Notes: a model not told the origin generated them from the letters alone. Numbered from the stretch's first letter, positions 48,765-57,636 are shown. The stretch is DNA of 64,000 bases from Acidaminococcus hominis (GCF_900291475.1 NZ_OLMM01000005.1:76564-140563), one strand, 5' to 3'. Made by a program: numbers and translations.

Positions 48765-50096
48765 ATGGCAGAAGAAAAAGGGGCTGCGGCCCAGGAGCTG
48801 AAAGATCCTATTTACGATTTTGAGGGAAACATTACGCTGAAAAAAGCGGTTCCTTTTGGTATGCAGCATGTGCTGGCCATGTTCGTTTCGAATATTGCTC
48901 CCATCTTGATTGTTACTGGGGTGGTGAAAATGCCGCCGGAGCAGGTAGGGGCCCTGGTACAGGCCGCCATGATCATGGCTGGTATTGGTTCCCTGCTTCA
49001 GATGTTCCCGATTGGCCCTTTGGGCAGCCGGCTGCCGGTGATTATGGGAATCAGTTTTACCTTTGTTTCCACTTTTTGCGTCATCGGGGCCAAATATGGC
49101 TACGGGGCTATTTTGGGAGCTGCCCTTGTGGGCGGTATTTTGGAAGGGTCCCTGGGGATGATTGCCCGCTGGTGGCGGCGCTTTATTCCGCCCATTGTTT
49201 CCGCCAGTGTGGTAACGGCTATCGGTTTTTCCCTTTTGGGCATTGGGGCCAACTCCTTTGGGGGCGGCTTCGGCAATCCCAATTTTGGGGATGCCAAATA
49301 CCTGATTGTGGGGACCATTACCCTGTTATCCTGCCTGATTTTCAACATTAAGGCCAAATCCTTTATGAAGCAGCTGTCCGTACTGTTTGGCCTGGTGGTG
49401 GGCTACATTGCAGCTTACTTCTACGGCATGGTGGACCTGTCCCGAATTGCTACGGCCGGTCTGTTTTCCCTGCCCCATCCCATGCCCTACGCCCTGGAGT
49501 TCCACCCGGATGCCATTTTCTCTGTTTTCCTGATTTTCCTGGTTTCCGCCACGGAAACCCTGGGGGATACTTCCGCCCTGACGGTTATGGGCTTTGGCCG
49601 GAATGCTACGGATAAGGAAATTGAAGGGTCCATCGGCGTAGATGGCTATATCAGCAGCTTGTCCGCCCTGTTTGGCTGCCTGCCCATTACGTCCTTTAGC
49701 CAGAACGTAGGGCTGATCGCCATGACCCACGTGGTGAACCGGAAAGCTGTGGCCAGCGGTGCTGCCATCATGATTTTGGCCGGCCTGTTCCCGGCTTTGG
49801 GGGTTATCCTGGCTTCCCTGCCGGAAGCGGTGCTGGGGGGCTGCACCCTGATGATGTTCGGCTCCATTGTGGTCAGCGGCGTACGGATGCTGGGAGACTG
49901 CGGCTATAACCAGCGGAATATGATTATTGCGGCCCTGTCCCTGTCCATCGGCTTGGGCTTTACCCAAAACCCGGCCATCTTCCGGGTGTTCCCGGATCTG
50001 TTCAAGAGCGTGTTTGCGGAAAACTGCGTGGCTGTGGTTTTCGTAGTGGCCGCGCTGCTGAACTTCATCCTGCCGGATGATATGGAAATTCGCTAA
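48765..50096 (+). CDS. pbuX: NCS2-family xanthine permease
   Basis: A 443-residue nucleobase permease with about fourteen membrane segments (NCS2 family). Landmarks: FGMQHVLAMFVSNIAPILIV near 35, the central ATETLGDTSALTVMGFG near 260 and TSFSQNVGLIAMTHV near 310, which carry the substrate-binding Glu and Gln. Co-transcription with xpt points to xanthine as substrate, although uracil-type relatives look similar. SD AAGGAGG; terminator follows. Confidence 0.92.
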   Translation: MAEEKGAAAQELKDPIYDFEGNITLKKAVPFGMQHVLAMFVSNIAPILIVTGVVKMPPEQVGALVQAAMIMAGIGSLLQMFPIGPLGSRLPVIMGISFTFVSTFCVIGAKYGYGAILGAALVGGILEGSLGMIARWWRRFIPPIVSASVVTAIGFSLLGIGANSFGGGFGNPNFGDAKYLIVGTITLLSCLIFNIKAKSFMKQLSVLFGLVVGYIAAYFYGMVDLSRIATAGLFSLPHPMPYALEFHPDAIFSVFLIFLVSATETLGDTSALTVMGFGRNATDKEIEGSIGVDGYISSLSALFGCLPITSFSQNVGLIAMTHVVNRKAVASGAAIMILAGLFPALGVILASLPEAVLGGCTLMMFGSIVVSGVRMLGDCGYNQRNMIIAALSLSIGLGFTQNPAIFRVFPDLFKSVFAENCVAVVFVVAALLNFILPDDMEIR

Positions 50097-50109
50097 TTGC
50101 AGCTCAACG

Positions 50110-50149
50110 AAAAAAATGGTGGTGAGGAGTTCCTCGCCACCATTTTTTT
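50110..50149. terminator. Bidirectional terminator between pbuX and the M48 gene
   Basis: AAAAAATGGTGGTGAGGA (50111-50128) pairs with TCCTCGCCACCATTTTTT (50131-50148) with one G-T pair. Convergent genes on both sides. Confidence 0.93.
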
Positions 50150-50154
50150 GCAGT

Positions 50155-51393
50155 TTATTTGGTCTTTTGGTATTCAGCCAGCCGTTCCTTGAAGGTTTTC
50201 TTCTGGGTTGTGGTGCTGGTAGTTTTCTTTTTTTCTTCTGCCGCTTTCTTTTCCGCTTCTTTCTTGATTTCCGCGGCTGGCTTCTGGGCAGCATTCAGGT
50301 TGGCAGCCCAGGCTGCACCGTCATCTCCGTATTCCAGGCCCATAATCCGGCGGCCGCCAAAGTACAGGGCATTGTAATCCGCATAGGCGGTCAGGGTGGA
50401 GTTGGGTTCATCGTGGTAAACCCGGGCCAGGTTGCCGGCTACCAGATAGCCCCGTTCCAGGGCGCTCATGCTGCCGCCGGGCTTTACGGTGCCGATGGCC
50501 TTTTTGTTGACGCTGATGACCCCGGTCTTGCTGTCCACGTTGACTTTATTGCCGCTGTATTCATACATCCGTTCCGTATATTTGTCCCGTCGGGAAATAT
50601 TCCCCGGGTGGTCGGAAGGATTGAAGACGGACCCCAGGAAGGTTTCTTTGCTGGTGCCCATTTTTTCGATAACCCGCTGCCACAGGGCACTGCCGCCGCC
50701 AGGGTTGTAGCCGGCTTCTACGGCGTAGGTAAAGCCCACTTCGTCGGCTTTCTTTTCCATAGGCATGGTCACCAGTTTGGCACTGCCCAGGTTAGCCAGC
50801 ACCTGGGTGCCTACGGCCTGGAGCATATTGCTCTGGCTGCCGGCCACGGCGGCCAGCAGGCTGATGGGGAAGGTATTCTTGACGCCGTTGGCCGGGTCGT
50901 TGCGCTGGCCGTGGGTCAGTTCGTGCCCCAAGACGAAGGCCACTTCATCTTCGTTGTAGTTCAGGGTGGTAAACAGCCCGATATTGACGGACACATTGTG
51001 GCCCAGGGTGCAGTAGGCGTTAAAATTCTTGTTGTTGTTTACAAAATAGTGGTAGGGCTTTTTGGCCAGGGTGGGATCTTCTTTGGCGATGACGGCGGTA
51101 AGCCGGGTCATCACATCGTCCAGCATGGCGTTGGCTTCCGGGTCTTCGTTGACCCCTTCTTTTTCCTTTACGGCGGACATATACTTGTCACGGCCTTCTC
51201 CGTCCAGGTAGTTTACCTGTTTGTTCAGGGCAGCATATTGGGCGGAAACCCCAATCACTGCTCCAATGGCGTTGCCGATGCTGAAGGCTTCCGCCGGGGG
51301 AGCTGGGGGCAGGGTATATAGGGCCGAAGCCAGCAGGGTGCTGGACAGGGCAAGGGATAATTTTTTCGTCAGATTCTTTTTACGGGTAACCAT
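50155..51393 (-). CDS. Secreted M48-family metalloprotease
   Basis: A 412-residue exported zinc protease. Signal peptide (KKLSLALSSTLLASALYTLPPAPPAEA, cleavage near 35), then an M48 catalytic domain with zinc motif HELTHGQ near 180 and the third ligand in EKKADEVGF near 235. A tail of about 45 residues is Lys/Glu/Thr-rich low complexity. It resembles BepA/LoiP-type peptidases acting on envelope proteins, fitting a cell with an outer membrane. Start at the ATG at 51393 after AAAGGAGG; the longer frame upstream is not conserved-looking. Confidence 0.88.
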   Translation of the reverse strand: MVTRKKNLTKKLSLALSSTLLASALYTLPPAPPAEAFSIGNAIGAVIGVSAQYAALNKQVNYLDGEGRDKYMSAVKEKEGVNEDPEANAMLDDVMTRLTAVIAKEDPTLAKKPYHYFVNNNKNFNAYCTLGHNVSVNIGLFTTLNYNEDEVAFVLGHELTHGQRNDPANGVKNTFPISLLAAVAGSQSNMLQAVGTQVLANLGSAKLVTMPMEKKADEVGFTYAVEAGYNPGGGSALWQRVIEKMGTSKETFLGSVFNPSDHPGNISRRDKYTERMYEYSGNKVNVDSKTGVISVNKKAIGTVKPGGSMSALERGYLVAGNLARVYHDEPNSTLTAYADYNALYFGGRRIMGLEYGDDGAAWAANLNAAQKPAAEIKKEAEKKAAEEKKKTTSTTTQKKTFKERLAEYQKTK

Positions 51394-51675
51394 AGGAACC
51401 TCCTTTACCTGATGCGGGCTAAGCCCGCTGCAGAAACTACAGGAATACCTTACTGGGTCTGGAGCCTGGGTCAAGGACCTGGGGCTCTGCCTGTCAAATG
51501 CCAGGGACAGCAGCCGAAAATTTCAGTTAATTTCCCGACTGGAGCGCCCTGCCGGGAAGCCTTTCCCGGAGCATGGCCAGGTGTTATCTTCATGATAATA
51601 CAAAATCCCAAAATATGCTATAATTTATAGTGCTTAGTTGTATAATTTATTAACTGATTGAGGAGTCCTTATTAC
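51394..51675. other. Divergent intergenic region
   Basis: About 280 bases between the M48 protease and asparaginase genes. Contains GCGGGCT-a-AGCCCGC (51414-51428) near the M48 start, the hairpin CCGGGAA-gcc-TTTCCCGG (51552-51569), and two TATAAT boxes (51619 and 51641) upstream of asparaginase. No gene. Confidence 0.5.
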
Positions 51676-52620
51676 ATGAAAAAGATATTGTTTCTGACCA
51701 CCGGCGGTACCATTTCCTGTGAGGTGACCGATGACGGGCTGGAGCCCAAATTAAAGGGTGCCGATCTATTGAAGGCCGTACCAGAACTGCGTACCCTGGG
51801 GGATATTACGGTAAAAGACCTGACCCTGTTAGACAGCAGCAATCTGGAGCCCTCCAACTGGAGTGCCTGGGCCCGGCTTATTGGGGACAACTACAGTGAT
51901 TACGATGCTTTTGTCATGACCCACGGTACGGATACCATGGCCTATACGGCCAGTGCCCTGAACTGGATGCTGATCCACCTGGGCAAGCCGGTGGTGCTTA
52001 CCGGTTCCCAGATTCCCCTGAGCCTGACCAACAGCGATGCCCGCAGCAACCTGGAACTGGCCTTTTCGGTGGCCGCCAGCGGCCTGCCCGGGGTATTCAT
52101 TGCCTTTGGCAACAAGGTAATCAAAGGGGAATGTGCCAAGAAAATCTTTACCCGGAATTTGAACGCTTTTGAAAGTGTCAATGAAGCGCCGGTACTGTAT
52201 TTTGGCAAGGAAGGGGTCAAAAAGAACCTGCCCAGCCGGGAAAACTACGGCGGCTTCCGGGTGGAAGAAAAAGTGGAGCCCAAGGTAATGGCCATTACGG
52301 TTACCCCGGGCCTGGAGCCGGAAATCATCGATTATGCGGTAATGCGGGGCTACAAGGGCCTGGTGCTGGAATGCTACGGGGCCGGGGGTGTGGATACCAA
52401 ACACCATAACCTGCTGCCGGCCATCCGCCGGGCGGTAAAACAGGGCGTGAAAATTGTCTGCGTCAGCCAGTGCCTGTTTGACGGGGTGGACCTGTCCCTG
52501 TATCCCATGGGGATTTTGGCCGCCCAGGCAGGGGTCAAATCCGGCGGTCCCATGACCCTGGAAGCAGCCGTGACCAAACTCATGTGGTCCCTGGCCAACC
52601 AGCCGGAAGAAGAGGAATAA
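51676..52620 (+). CDS. ansA: L-asparaginase (type I-like)
   Basis: A 314-residue asparaginase that hydrolyses asparagine to aspartate and ammonia. The two active-site threonine motifs are present: FLTTGGTIS near residues 6-14 and MTHGTDTMAYTA near 85, with the lysine-bearing AYTASALNWML-SDARSNL region downstream. No signal peptide, so cytoplasmic, like type I enzymes. Start at ATG 51676 after GAGGAG. The GTPase pair follows 48 bases downstream on the same strand. Confidence 0.93.
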   Translation: MKKILFLTTGGTISCEVTDDGLEPKLKGADLLKAVPELRTLGDITVKDLTLLDSSNLEPSNWSAWARLIGDNYSDYDAFVMTHGTDTMAYTASALNWMLIHLGKPVVLTGSQIPLSLTNSDARSNLELAFSVAASGLPGVFIAFGNKVIKGECAKKIFTRNLNAFESVNEAPVLYFGKEGVKKNLPSRENYGGFRVEEKVEPKVMAITVTPGLEPEIIDYAVMRGYKGLVLECYGAGGVDTKHHNLLPAIRRAVKQGVKIVCVSQCLFDGVDLSLYPMGILAAQAGVKSGGPMTLEAAVTKLMWSLANQPEEEE

Positions 52621-52668
52621 GGCGCAAGGCTCCGGAAACAATCAGACGGGAAATAGGGAGGAATGCAT

Positions 52669-53727
52669 ATGGCAATGGATTATAAACAATTGGCGGCACA
52701 GTTTCTGGCTGCCTGGCAGCGGGAACGGAACCAGAAGATCAAGATCTGCCTGTTTGGGCAGCCCGGAGCCGGCAAAAGCTCCCTGATCAACGAACTGGCT
52801 GGCCAGAGAATTGCTGCTGTCAGCCAGGCTACCGATACTACCCGGACGGCGCAGGTGGTGGAATGCCAGGACGTGATTTATGTGGATCTGCCCGGCTATG
52901 ATACCAGCCTGTTTCCGGAAAATGCCTATTTCAGCACCTTCAATCCCCTGCAATATGATTTGTTTCTCTGTGTCTTTGCTGGAAAGCTGAATCAGGCGGA
53001 TGTGAATTTCTTTGGGAAGGTGGCCCGAACGGGCCGCACCTGCCTGTTTGTCCGGAACAAATGCGACGGTCTCTATGATCCCAAAGCCAGCCGGGAAGAG
53101 CTGGAACGGCGGATTACGGAAGATGTCCGCTCCCTGGTAGGGCCCCGGGAAAGGGTGGTCTTTACCAGCTGCCGGCGCAACAAGGGAGCTGCAGAACGGG
53201 GGATTCCCCGGCTGGAAGAAGCCATTGCAGAAATGCTGCCACTGGCCCAAAAGGAACGGTTCTGCCGCCATGCCAAGGCCTACACCCATGTGGCCCTGGA
53301 TGTGAAAAAACGCATTGCCCAGGAGTCCATCCGAAAATTTATGGTGCTGGCGGCGGGCAATGGCCTGAACCCGGTAATCGGCATGGATGCGGCTATCGAC
53401 AGCCAGATTCTGAAAGCCATGTACAAGACCATTCGGGATACCTTCAGCGTCAGCGAAAAGGAAGTACTGCCGGAAGGGCCCCAATCCCAGATCGTCAAGA
53501 AACTGGCGGAAGGGGTTACCGGCGAGCGGGTAACCAAGGGGCTGACCTATCTTTTGCGGAAAAAGGCTACCGGCAAGGCGGCCAAACTGATTCCTGTGGC
53601 CGGGGGTGCAGCTGTGATGGGCTTTAACGCCGGCAGTATGTACTACCTGGGCCAAAACTATATCGAACGGTGTTACGGCTATGCCCAGCAGCGGCTGGAA
53701 GCCGAAATCCAGATGGGGGACGCATGA
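52669..53727 (+). CDS. Bacterial IRG-like GTPase, first of a tandem pair
   Basis: A 352-residue GTPase. G1/P-loop GQPGAGKSS at 30-38, G2-type TDTTRTAQ near 57-64, G3 DLPGYDT near 75, and G4 RNKCD near 125. After the G domain comes a helical region with NGLNPVIGMDAAIDSQILKAMYKTIRDTF (split by the family's Pro-Gly/Asp pattern), which recalls the vP-x-PG-x-x-x-A-x-D segment of vertebrate immunity-related GTPases, and a C-terminal hydrophobic stretch (AAKLIPVAGGAAVMGFNAG). Start at ATG 52669 with GGGAGG 7 bases upstream. Its TGA overlaps the next start (ATGA). Function unknown; membrane action is inferred. Confidence 0.82.
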   Translation: MAMDYKQLAAQFLAAWQRERNQKIKICLFGQPGAGKSSLINELAGQRIAAVSQATDTTRTAQVVECQDVIYVDLPGYDTSLFPENAYFSTFNPLQYDLFLCVFAGKLNQADVNFFGKVARTGRTCLFVRNKCDGLYDPKASREELERRITEDVRSLVGPRERVVFTSCRRNKGAAERGIPRLEEAIAEMLPLAQKERFCRHAKAYTHVALDVKKRIAQESIRKFMVLAAGNGLNPVIGMDAAIDSQILKAMYKTIRDTFSVSEKEVLPEGPQSQIVKKLAEGVTGERVTKGLTYLLRKKATGKAAKLIPVAGGAAVMGFNAGSMYYLGQNYIERCYGYAQQRLEAEIQMGDA

Positions 53728-54767
53728 CCAAGGACGCAGAACGGATTCAAGAAAAAATTCAAAAACTGGACCGGGAAAATGTGACCATTGTGCTGTTTGG
53801 CCAGCCGGGAGCGGGGAAATCCAGCCTGATCAACGCCATTTGCGGCTACGAGGCGGCCCCGGTGGGGGTGGAAACGGATACTACCCGGGAGCCTCTTTTT
53901 GTGGAGCACGGGGATGTGACCTTTATCGACCTGCCGGGCTACGGTACGCCGGCTTTTCCCTGGCAGCATTTTTTGGAAGAGTTTCAGCCCTTCCAGTATG
54001 ACCTGTTTTTGTGCGTGTTTTCGGACAAGCTCCACCAAAAGGATACGGAATTTTTCCGGCTGCTGGAGCAGCACAAGAAGCCCTGCATTTTTGTCCGGAA
54101 TAAGGAAGACCTGATTTATGAGGATGGACGGACCCTGAAGGAAAGCGAAGCAACCATCCGGCAGGATACCGCCGCCCAGCTGGGACGGCAGGATTTTGAC
54201 CTGGTTTTTGTTTCTTCCCGGTGGGATGATCCCCAGGGCCTGGAAGAACTGAACCGGCAAATTATCCGGAAAATGCCGGCAGCTCGGAGAGAAAAATACA
54301 TTTTAGCAGCCGAGGCTAGAACTAAGGAGGCACTGGATGCCAAAAAGCAGGCGGCGGAATCCTATGTGCGCCGGAGCTGCACCTATGCGGCCTATAATGG
54401 CCTGAATCCCATTATTGGGGTGGATACGGCGGTGGACCTGGTGATTTTGTACCAGCTCTACGGCTGCCTAAGGGAAGCCTTTGGCATTACCCCGGAAATG
54501 GTCCATGCCAGCCGGCGTCTGTCCAAGCGGCACAAGGCCCTGATTCTGGGAGGTATGAGCAAGGAAGGCATCAAGATGATCATGAAGCTTTTGGGCAAGC
54601 GGTTTGCGGCCCGGAGTTTCCTGAAAGCGGTTCCGGTGGTGGGCCAGGCCGCTTCTGCCCTTTTGGGGTACCAGCTGGTGCGCCAATCTGGACTGGAATA
54701 CATCGAGGCCTGCTACGAATTGGCCCAGGAGCGGCTTTTGGAGGAGCTCCACGCCAAAAGAAAATAG
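53724..54767 (+). CDS. Bacterial IRG-like GTPase, second of a tandem pair
   Basis: A 347-residue paralogue of the preceding gene. P-loop GQPGAGKSS at 26-34, TDTTREPLF near 52-60, G3 DLPGYGT near 71, G4 RNKED near 128. The post-G helical segment NGLNPIIGVDTAVDLVILYQLY closely matches the partner, followed by a stretch where the partners differ and a hydrophobic C-terminal KAVPVVGQAASALLGYQLV. The four-base ATGA overlap implies coupled, near-equal production, so a heteromer is likely. Eukaryotic relatives remodel or attack membranes; the bacterial role is not established. An M20 peptidase gene follows after 55 bases. Confidence 0.82.
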   Translation: MTKDAERIQEKIQKLDRENVTIVLFGQPGAGKSSLINAICGYEAAPVGVETDTTREPLFVEHGDVTFIDLPGYGTPAFPWQHFLEEFQPFQYDLFLCVFSDKLHQKDTEFFRLLEQHKKPCIFVRNKEDLIYEDGRTLKESEATIRQDTAAQLGRQDFDLVFVSSRWDDPQGLEELNRQIIRKMPAARREKYILAAEARTKEALDAKKQAAESYVRRSCTYAAYNGLNPIIGVDTAVDLVILYQLYGCLREAFGITPEMVHASRRLSKRHKALILGGMSKEGIKMIMKLLGKRFAARSFLKAVPVVGQAASALLGYQLVRQSGLEYIEACYELAQERLLEELHAKRK

Positions 54768-54822
54768 CAGTGGGGAGAAACCTGTCTCCCTGCTGCCCTA
54801 TTGCCTAAAAGGAGTGAAGACC

Positions 54823-56241
54823 ATGGAACTAACGGCTTCTTACGAAAAAATGCTGGAAAAGCTGAATGCGGAAATCTGGGATTTTGCCGAATTGAAATTC
54901 AACGAGGTGAAATCAGCAGCTGCCATGACGGAACTGTTGGAAAAGGAAGGCTTCCGGGTAACCCGGGGACTGGCCCATATGCCCACAGCCTATATGGCAG
55001 AATATGGCAGCGGCAAACCGGTGATTGCCATTTTGGCAGAATACGATGCCCTGTCCGGGCTTTCCCAGCAGGCGGGGGTCACCACAGAATGTGCCAGGGA
55101 AGGCACCAACAATGGCCATGGCTGCGGGCACTGCCTTTTGGGCACGGCGGCAGTAGGGGCCGGCCTTTTGCTGCGGGACTATCTGAAGGACAAGCCGGGA
55201 AAGGGGACGGTCCGGGTTTACGGCTGCCCTGCCGAAGAAGGGGGCAGCGGCAAAACCTATATGGCCCGGGAAGGGGTCTTTGACGACGTGGATGCGGCTC
55301 TCACCTGGCATCCGGGTACCCAAAATGAAATCATGACCGGGTCCAACCAGGCCAACATCCAGGCGGCTTTTACCTTTAAAGGACGGGCTGCCCACGCGGC
55401 TGGGGCTCCTCAAAACGGGCGCAGCGCCCTGGATGCTGTGGAACTTATGGACGTGGGGGTCAACTATATGCGGGAGCATATGGCGGATTATGACCGGGTC
55501 CACTACGCCATTTTGGATACCGGAGGGGTTTCTCCCAACGTGGTACAAGCCCATGCCCAGGTGCTGTACCTGATCCGCTCCAAAACCAATGAAGAAACCA
55601 AACGGCTGTATGACCGGGTAGTCAATATTGCCAAAGGGGCGGCTCTCATGACAGAAACGGAGCTGTCCGTGCGGTTTGACAAGGCTGTTTCCAACCTGGT
55701 GCCCAACACGGTGCTGGGAAAGGTCCTCTACGACGCCCTGGTGGCCGTAGGAGCCCCCAAACGGACGGAGGAGGAGAAAGCCTACCTGCGTTCGTTCCAA
55801 GCGCCTCTGGGGCAGGAACGGGTGCTGAAGGACCCGGGGATGGCACCCTACCCCGATGCCGAACACCGGGAAGCGCTGATTGCAGAAGATCCCTACGGGG
55901 AATTCATTATTCCCTACGTACCCACCAGCGCTACCCAGATGGGTTCTTCGGATACTGGGGACGTCAGTTATGTAACGCCCCTGGCCCAATTCATTACCGC
56001 CTGCTTTGCCATTGGCACCAGTGCCCACTCCTGGCAGTGGGTGGCCCAGGATAAGGGTAGCGTGGCCTTAAAGGGCTGCTTCTATGCGGCCAAGGTGCTG
56101 GCCCAGGGGGCGGAAACCCTGTTTACCCAGCCCCAGGTTTTGGCCGATGCCCAGGCGGAACTGAAAAAGCGCATGAAAGGGAAAAAATACGTATGCCCCA
56201 TTCCGGGAGATGTGTGGCCCCGGGGCTACCAGGTGAAATAG
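54823..56241 (+). CDS. M20-family aminoacyl/aminobenzoyl-glutamate hydrolase (AbgB-like)
   Basis: A 472-residue metallopeptidase. Zinc ligands are visible in EYDALSGLSQQ-type and NNGHGCGHCLLG (about 95-106) segments, PAEEGGSGKTYMAREG near 140 and the distal GSSDTGDVSYVTP near 375. The lid domain starts FTFKGRAAHAAGAPQNGRSALDAVEL near 185. Length and the GHGCGHC and SSDTGDVS motifs match AbgB, the p-aminobenzoyl-glutamate hydrolase subunit, or related amidohydrolases. No AbgA-like gene is adjacent; the abgT-linked M20 fragment at the window start is a different subfamily. Start at ATG 54823 after AAAGGAGTG. Confidence 0.88.
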   Translation: MELTASYEKMLEKLNAEIWDFAELKFNEVKSAAAMTELLEKEGFRVTRGLAHMPTAYMAEYGSGKPVIAILAEYDALSGLSQQAGVTTECAREGTNNGHGCGHCLLGTAAVGAGLLLRDYLKDKPGKGTVRVYGCPAEEGGSGKTYMAREGVFDDVDAALTWHPGTQNEIMTGSNQANIQAAFTFKGRAAHAAGAPQNGRSALDAVELMDVGVNYMREHMADYDRVHYAILDTGGVSPNVVQAHAQVLYLIRSKTNEETKRLYDRVVNIAKGAALMTETELSVRFDKAVSNLVPNTVLGKVLYDALVAVGAPKRTEEEKAYLRSFQAPLGQERVLKDPGMAPYPDAEHREALIAEDPYGEFIIPYVPTSATQMGSSDTGDVSYVTPLAQFITACFAIGTSAHSWQWVAQDKGSVALKGCFYAAKVLAQGAETLFTQPQVLADAQAELKKRMKGKKYVCPIPGDVWPRGYQVK

Positions 56242-56252
56242 GAGGCGGATTC

Positions 56253-56729
56253 ATGTTTCGACCCATGCGGCGTTTTAAACAGCAGTTATCCCAAGAGGAG
56301 TGCCTGGCGGTGCTTCAAGGAGAAAAACGGGGGACCCTGGCTCTCTCCGGGGATGACGGCTATCCCTACGCGGTCCCCATCAACTATTATTACGACCCGG
56401 AAAGCGGCCACCTGTTTTTCCATGGGGCCAAGGAAGGGCACAAGCTGGATGCCCTTGCCCGCAGTGACAAGGTTTCCTTTGCGGTCCACGACCAGGGCGT
56501 GATTGAGGAAGGGGATTGGGCCTATACCCTGCATTCCGTCATTGTGTTCGGGCGGATGCACGTGGTAGAAGACCCGGAGCGCTTTGCCCAATATCTGTAC
56601 AAGATTGGGGTCAAGTATTATCCCAATGCCCAGATGGTTACGGACCTGATTGGCCGGGCTGGCAGCCGGGTTACCATGCTGGAACTGGTGCCGGAGCATA
56701 TGACCGGCAAACTGGTCCACGAAAAATAG
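56253..56729 (+). CDS. FMN-binding split-barrel protein (pyridoxamine 5'-phosphate oxidase-like)
   Basis: A 158-residue protein with the start RRFKQQLSQEECLAVLQGEKRGTLALSGDDGYPYAVPINYYYD and HLFFHGAKEGHKLDALARSDKVSFAV, the pattern of the Nim/PNPOx-like flavin-binding split barrel. Such proteins often reduce nitro-compounds or haem, but many are uncharacterised. SD TAGGAGG precedes the ATG; it begins 11 bases after the M20 gene, so they share a transcript. Confidence 0.85.
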   Translation: MFRPMRRFKQQLSQEECLAVLQGEKRGTLALSGDDGYPYAVPINYYYDPESGHLFFHGAKEGHKLDALARSDKVSFAVHDQGVIEEGDWAYTLHSVIVFGRMHVVEDPERFAQYLYKIGVKYYPNAQMVTDLIGRAGSRVTMLELVPEHMTGKLVHEK

Positions 56730-56754
56730 GAGGCACGCAGCTGCGTACCTCCTA
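56722..56754 (-). terminator. Terminator of the secreted hypothetical gene
   Basis: TAGGAGG-t-ACGCAG pairs with CTGCGT-g-CCTCCTA on the minus strand (56727-56754), followed by TTTTTC. It also overlaps the end of the convergent split-barrel gene. Confidence 0.8.
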
Positions 56755-56766
56755 AGGAGAAAACTC

Positions 56767-57198
56767 TTATAGCTTAAAGTCGATGATGGCGCTGACCCCA
56801 ACGCCTTCTACCCGGTTGATGTTGTCAATGGCGGTGGCGTCAATGGGAATCAGGGCCTTGATCCGGGAAATTCCCGCCAGGGAGCCTTCTAATTGGCCAA
56901 CGGCCTTGACCCGGCTTACCTGGGCTTGGGGACCTACGACCTGGACGGCGCCTACGTAGCCGCCGTTGCCCAGGCTGATGATGGGCACCACTTTGGTGGC
57001 GTAGGTGGTATCCAGACCCTTTTGGAGGGTTAACTTGTTGATAAAGGTGTTGATTTCTTCACCGAAGCGGCTTACCAGGTAACTGATGCCGCCCAGCTTT
57101 AGTACGGAGCCCAGGTCAAAGGCCTGGGCAGGAAGGGAACGGGTTCCGGCGCCCAGCATAAAGGAAAGGGCAAGGGCTGCCACCCAGCGTTTTTTCAT
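56767..57198 (-). CDS. Secreted hypothetical protein
   Basis: A 143-residue protein with a clear signal peptide (KKRWVAALALSFMLGAGTRSLPAQA, cleavage near 26). The mature part alternates short helices and Val/Ile-Gly-rich strands (SLGNGGYVGAVQVVGPQAQVSRVKAVGQLEG, ALIPIDATAIDNINRVEGVGVSAIIDFKL) and lacks cysteines. No family recognised. AAGGAGG precedes the ATG. It opposes the direction of its neighbours and lies just before the rpmH promoter. Confidence 0.72.
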   Translation of the reverse strand: MKKRWVAALALSFMLGAGTRSLPAQAFDLGSVLKLGGISYLVSRFGEEINTFINKLTLQKGLDTTYATKVVPIISLGNGGYVGAVQVVGPQAQVSRVKAVGQLEGSLAGISRIKALIPIDATAIDNINRVEGVGVSAIIDFKL

Positions 57199-57342
57199 AG
57201 GAATACCTCCTTGTGATGGCTATTTCCCCCCATGGTACCATAGAGAAGGAAAATTTTTGTGACGTGCTCGGGGAAAATGACCGGAAAAACGAAAAAATGG
57301 GCGAAAACCCGTAAAAGTTGTGACATAATTCCAACTAGAATA

Positions 57343-57371
57343 TTGACAGCCATAGGGTAACAGCTTATAAT
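57343..57371 (+). promoter_or_regulatory. Promoter of rpmH
   Basis: -35 TTGACA (57343-57348) and -10 TATAAT (57366-57371) with a 17-base spacer: full consensus, about 70 bases before rpmH. No DnaA boxes are seen in 57199-57443. Confidence 0.92.
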
Positions 57372-57443
57372 GATATGAGCTGTCAAACGATTTACTCATT
57401 ATAGATCTTGGCAATACCTTGAAGGCAAGGGAGGGTTAGCATA

Positions 57444-57578
57444 ATGAAGAGAACTTTTCAGCCGAACAATACTCGGAGAAAGAGAACTCACGGCTTCAGA
57501 GAAAGAATGAAGACTTTGGGTGGTAAACAAGTCTTAAAAAGAAGACGCGCAAAAGGCAGAAAGAGATTATCTGCATAA
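57444..57578 (+). CDS. rpmH: Ribosomal protein bL34
   Basis: A 44-residue highly basic protein starting [18 protein letters not shown] and ending [13 protein letters not shown], the invariant bL34 pattern. GGAGGG-like SD (GGGAGGG) lies upstream. It heads the rpmH-rnpA-yidD-yidC-jag cluster and has a hairpin terminator or attenuator 12 bases after its stop, which probably limits expression of the genes behind it. Confidence 0.98.
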   Translation: MKRTFQPNNTRRKRTHGFRERMKTLGGKQVLKRRRAKGRKRLSA

Positions 57579-57589
57579 CGTATAAGATG

Positions 57590-57612
57590 GGCCGCCTTTC
57601 GCGGCCTATTTT
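57590..57612 (+). terminator. Terminator/attenuator between rpmH and rnpA
   Basis: GGCCGC (57590-57595) pairs with GCGGCC (57601-57606), loop CTTTC, followed by TATTTT. Likely partial, since rnpA follows without another promoter. Confidence 0.75.
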
Positions 57613-57636
57613 ACTAATGAGGCAGGTGGCAGAAGC

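Noticed and set aside
57199..57442. Origin boxes at the rpmH promoter
   Set aside because: No TTATCCACA-type sites were found there, so the origin is placed beside dnaA instead.
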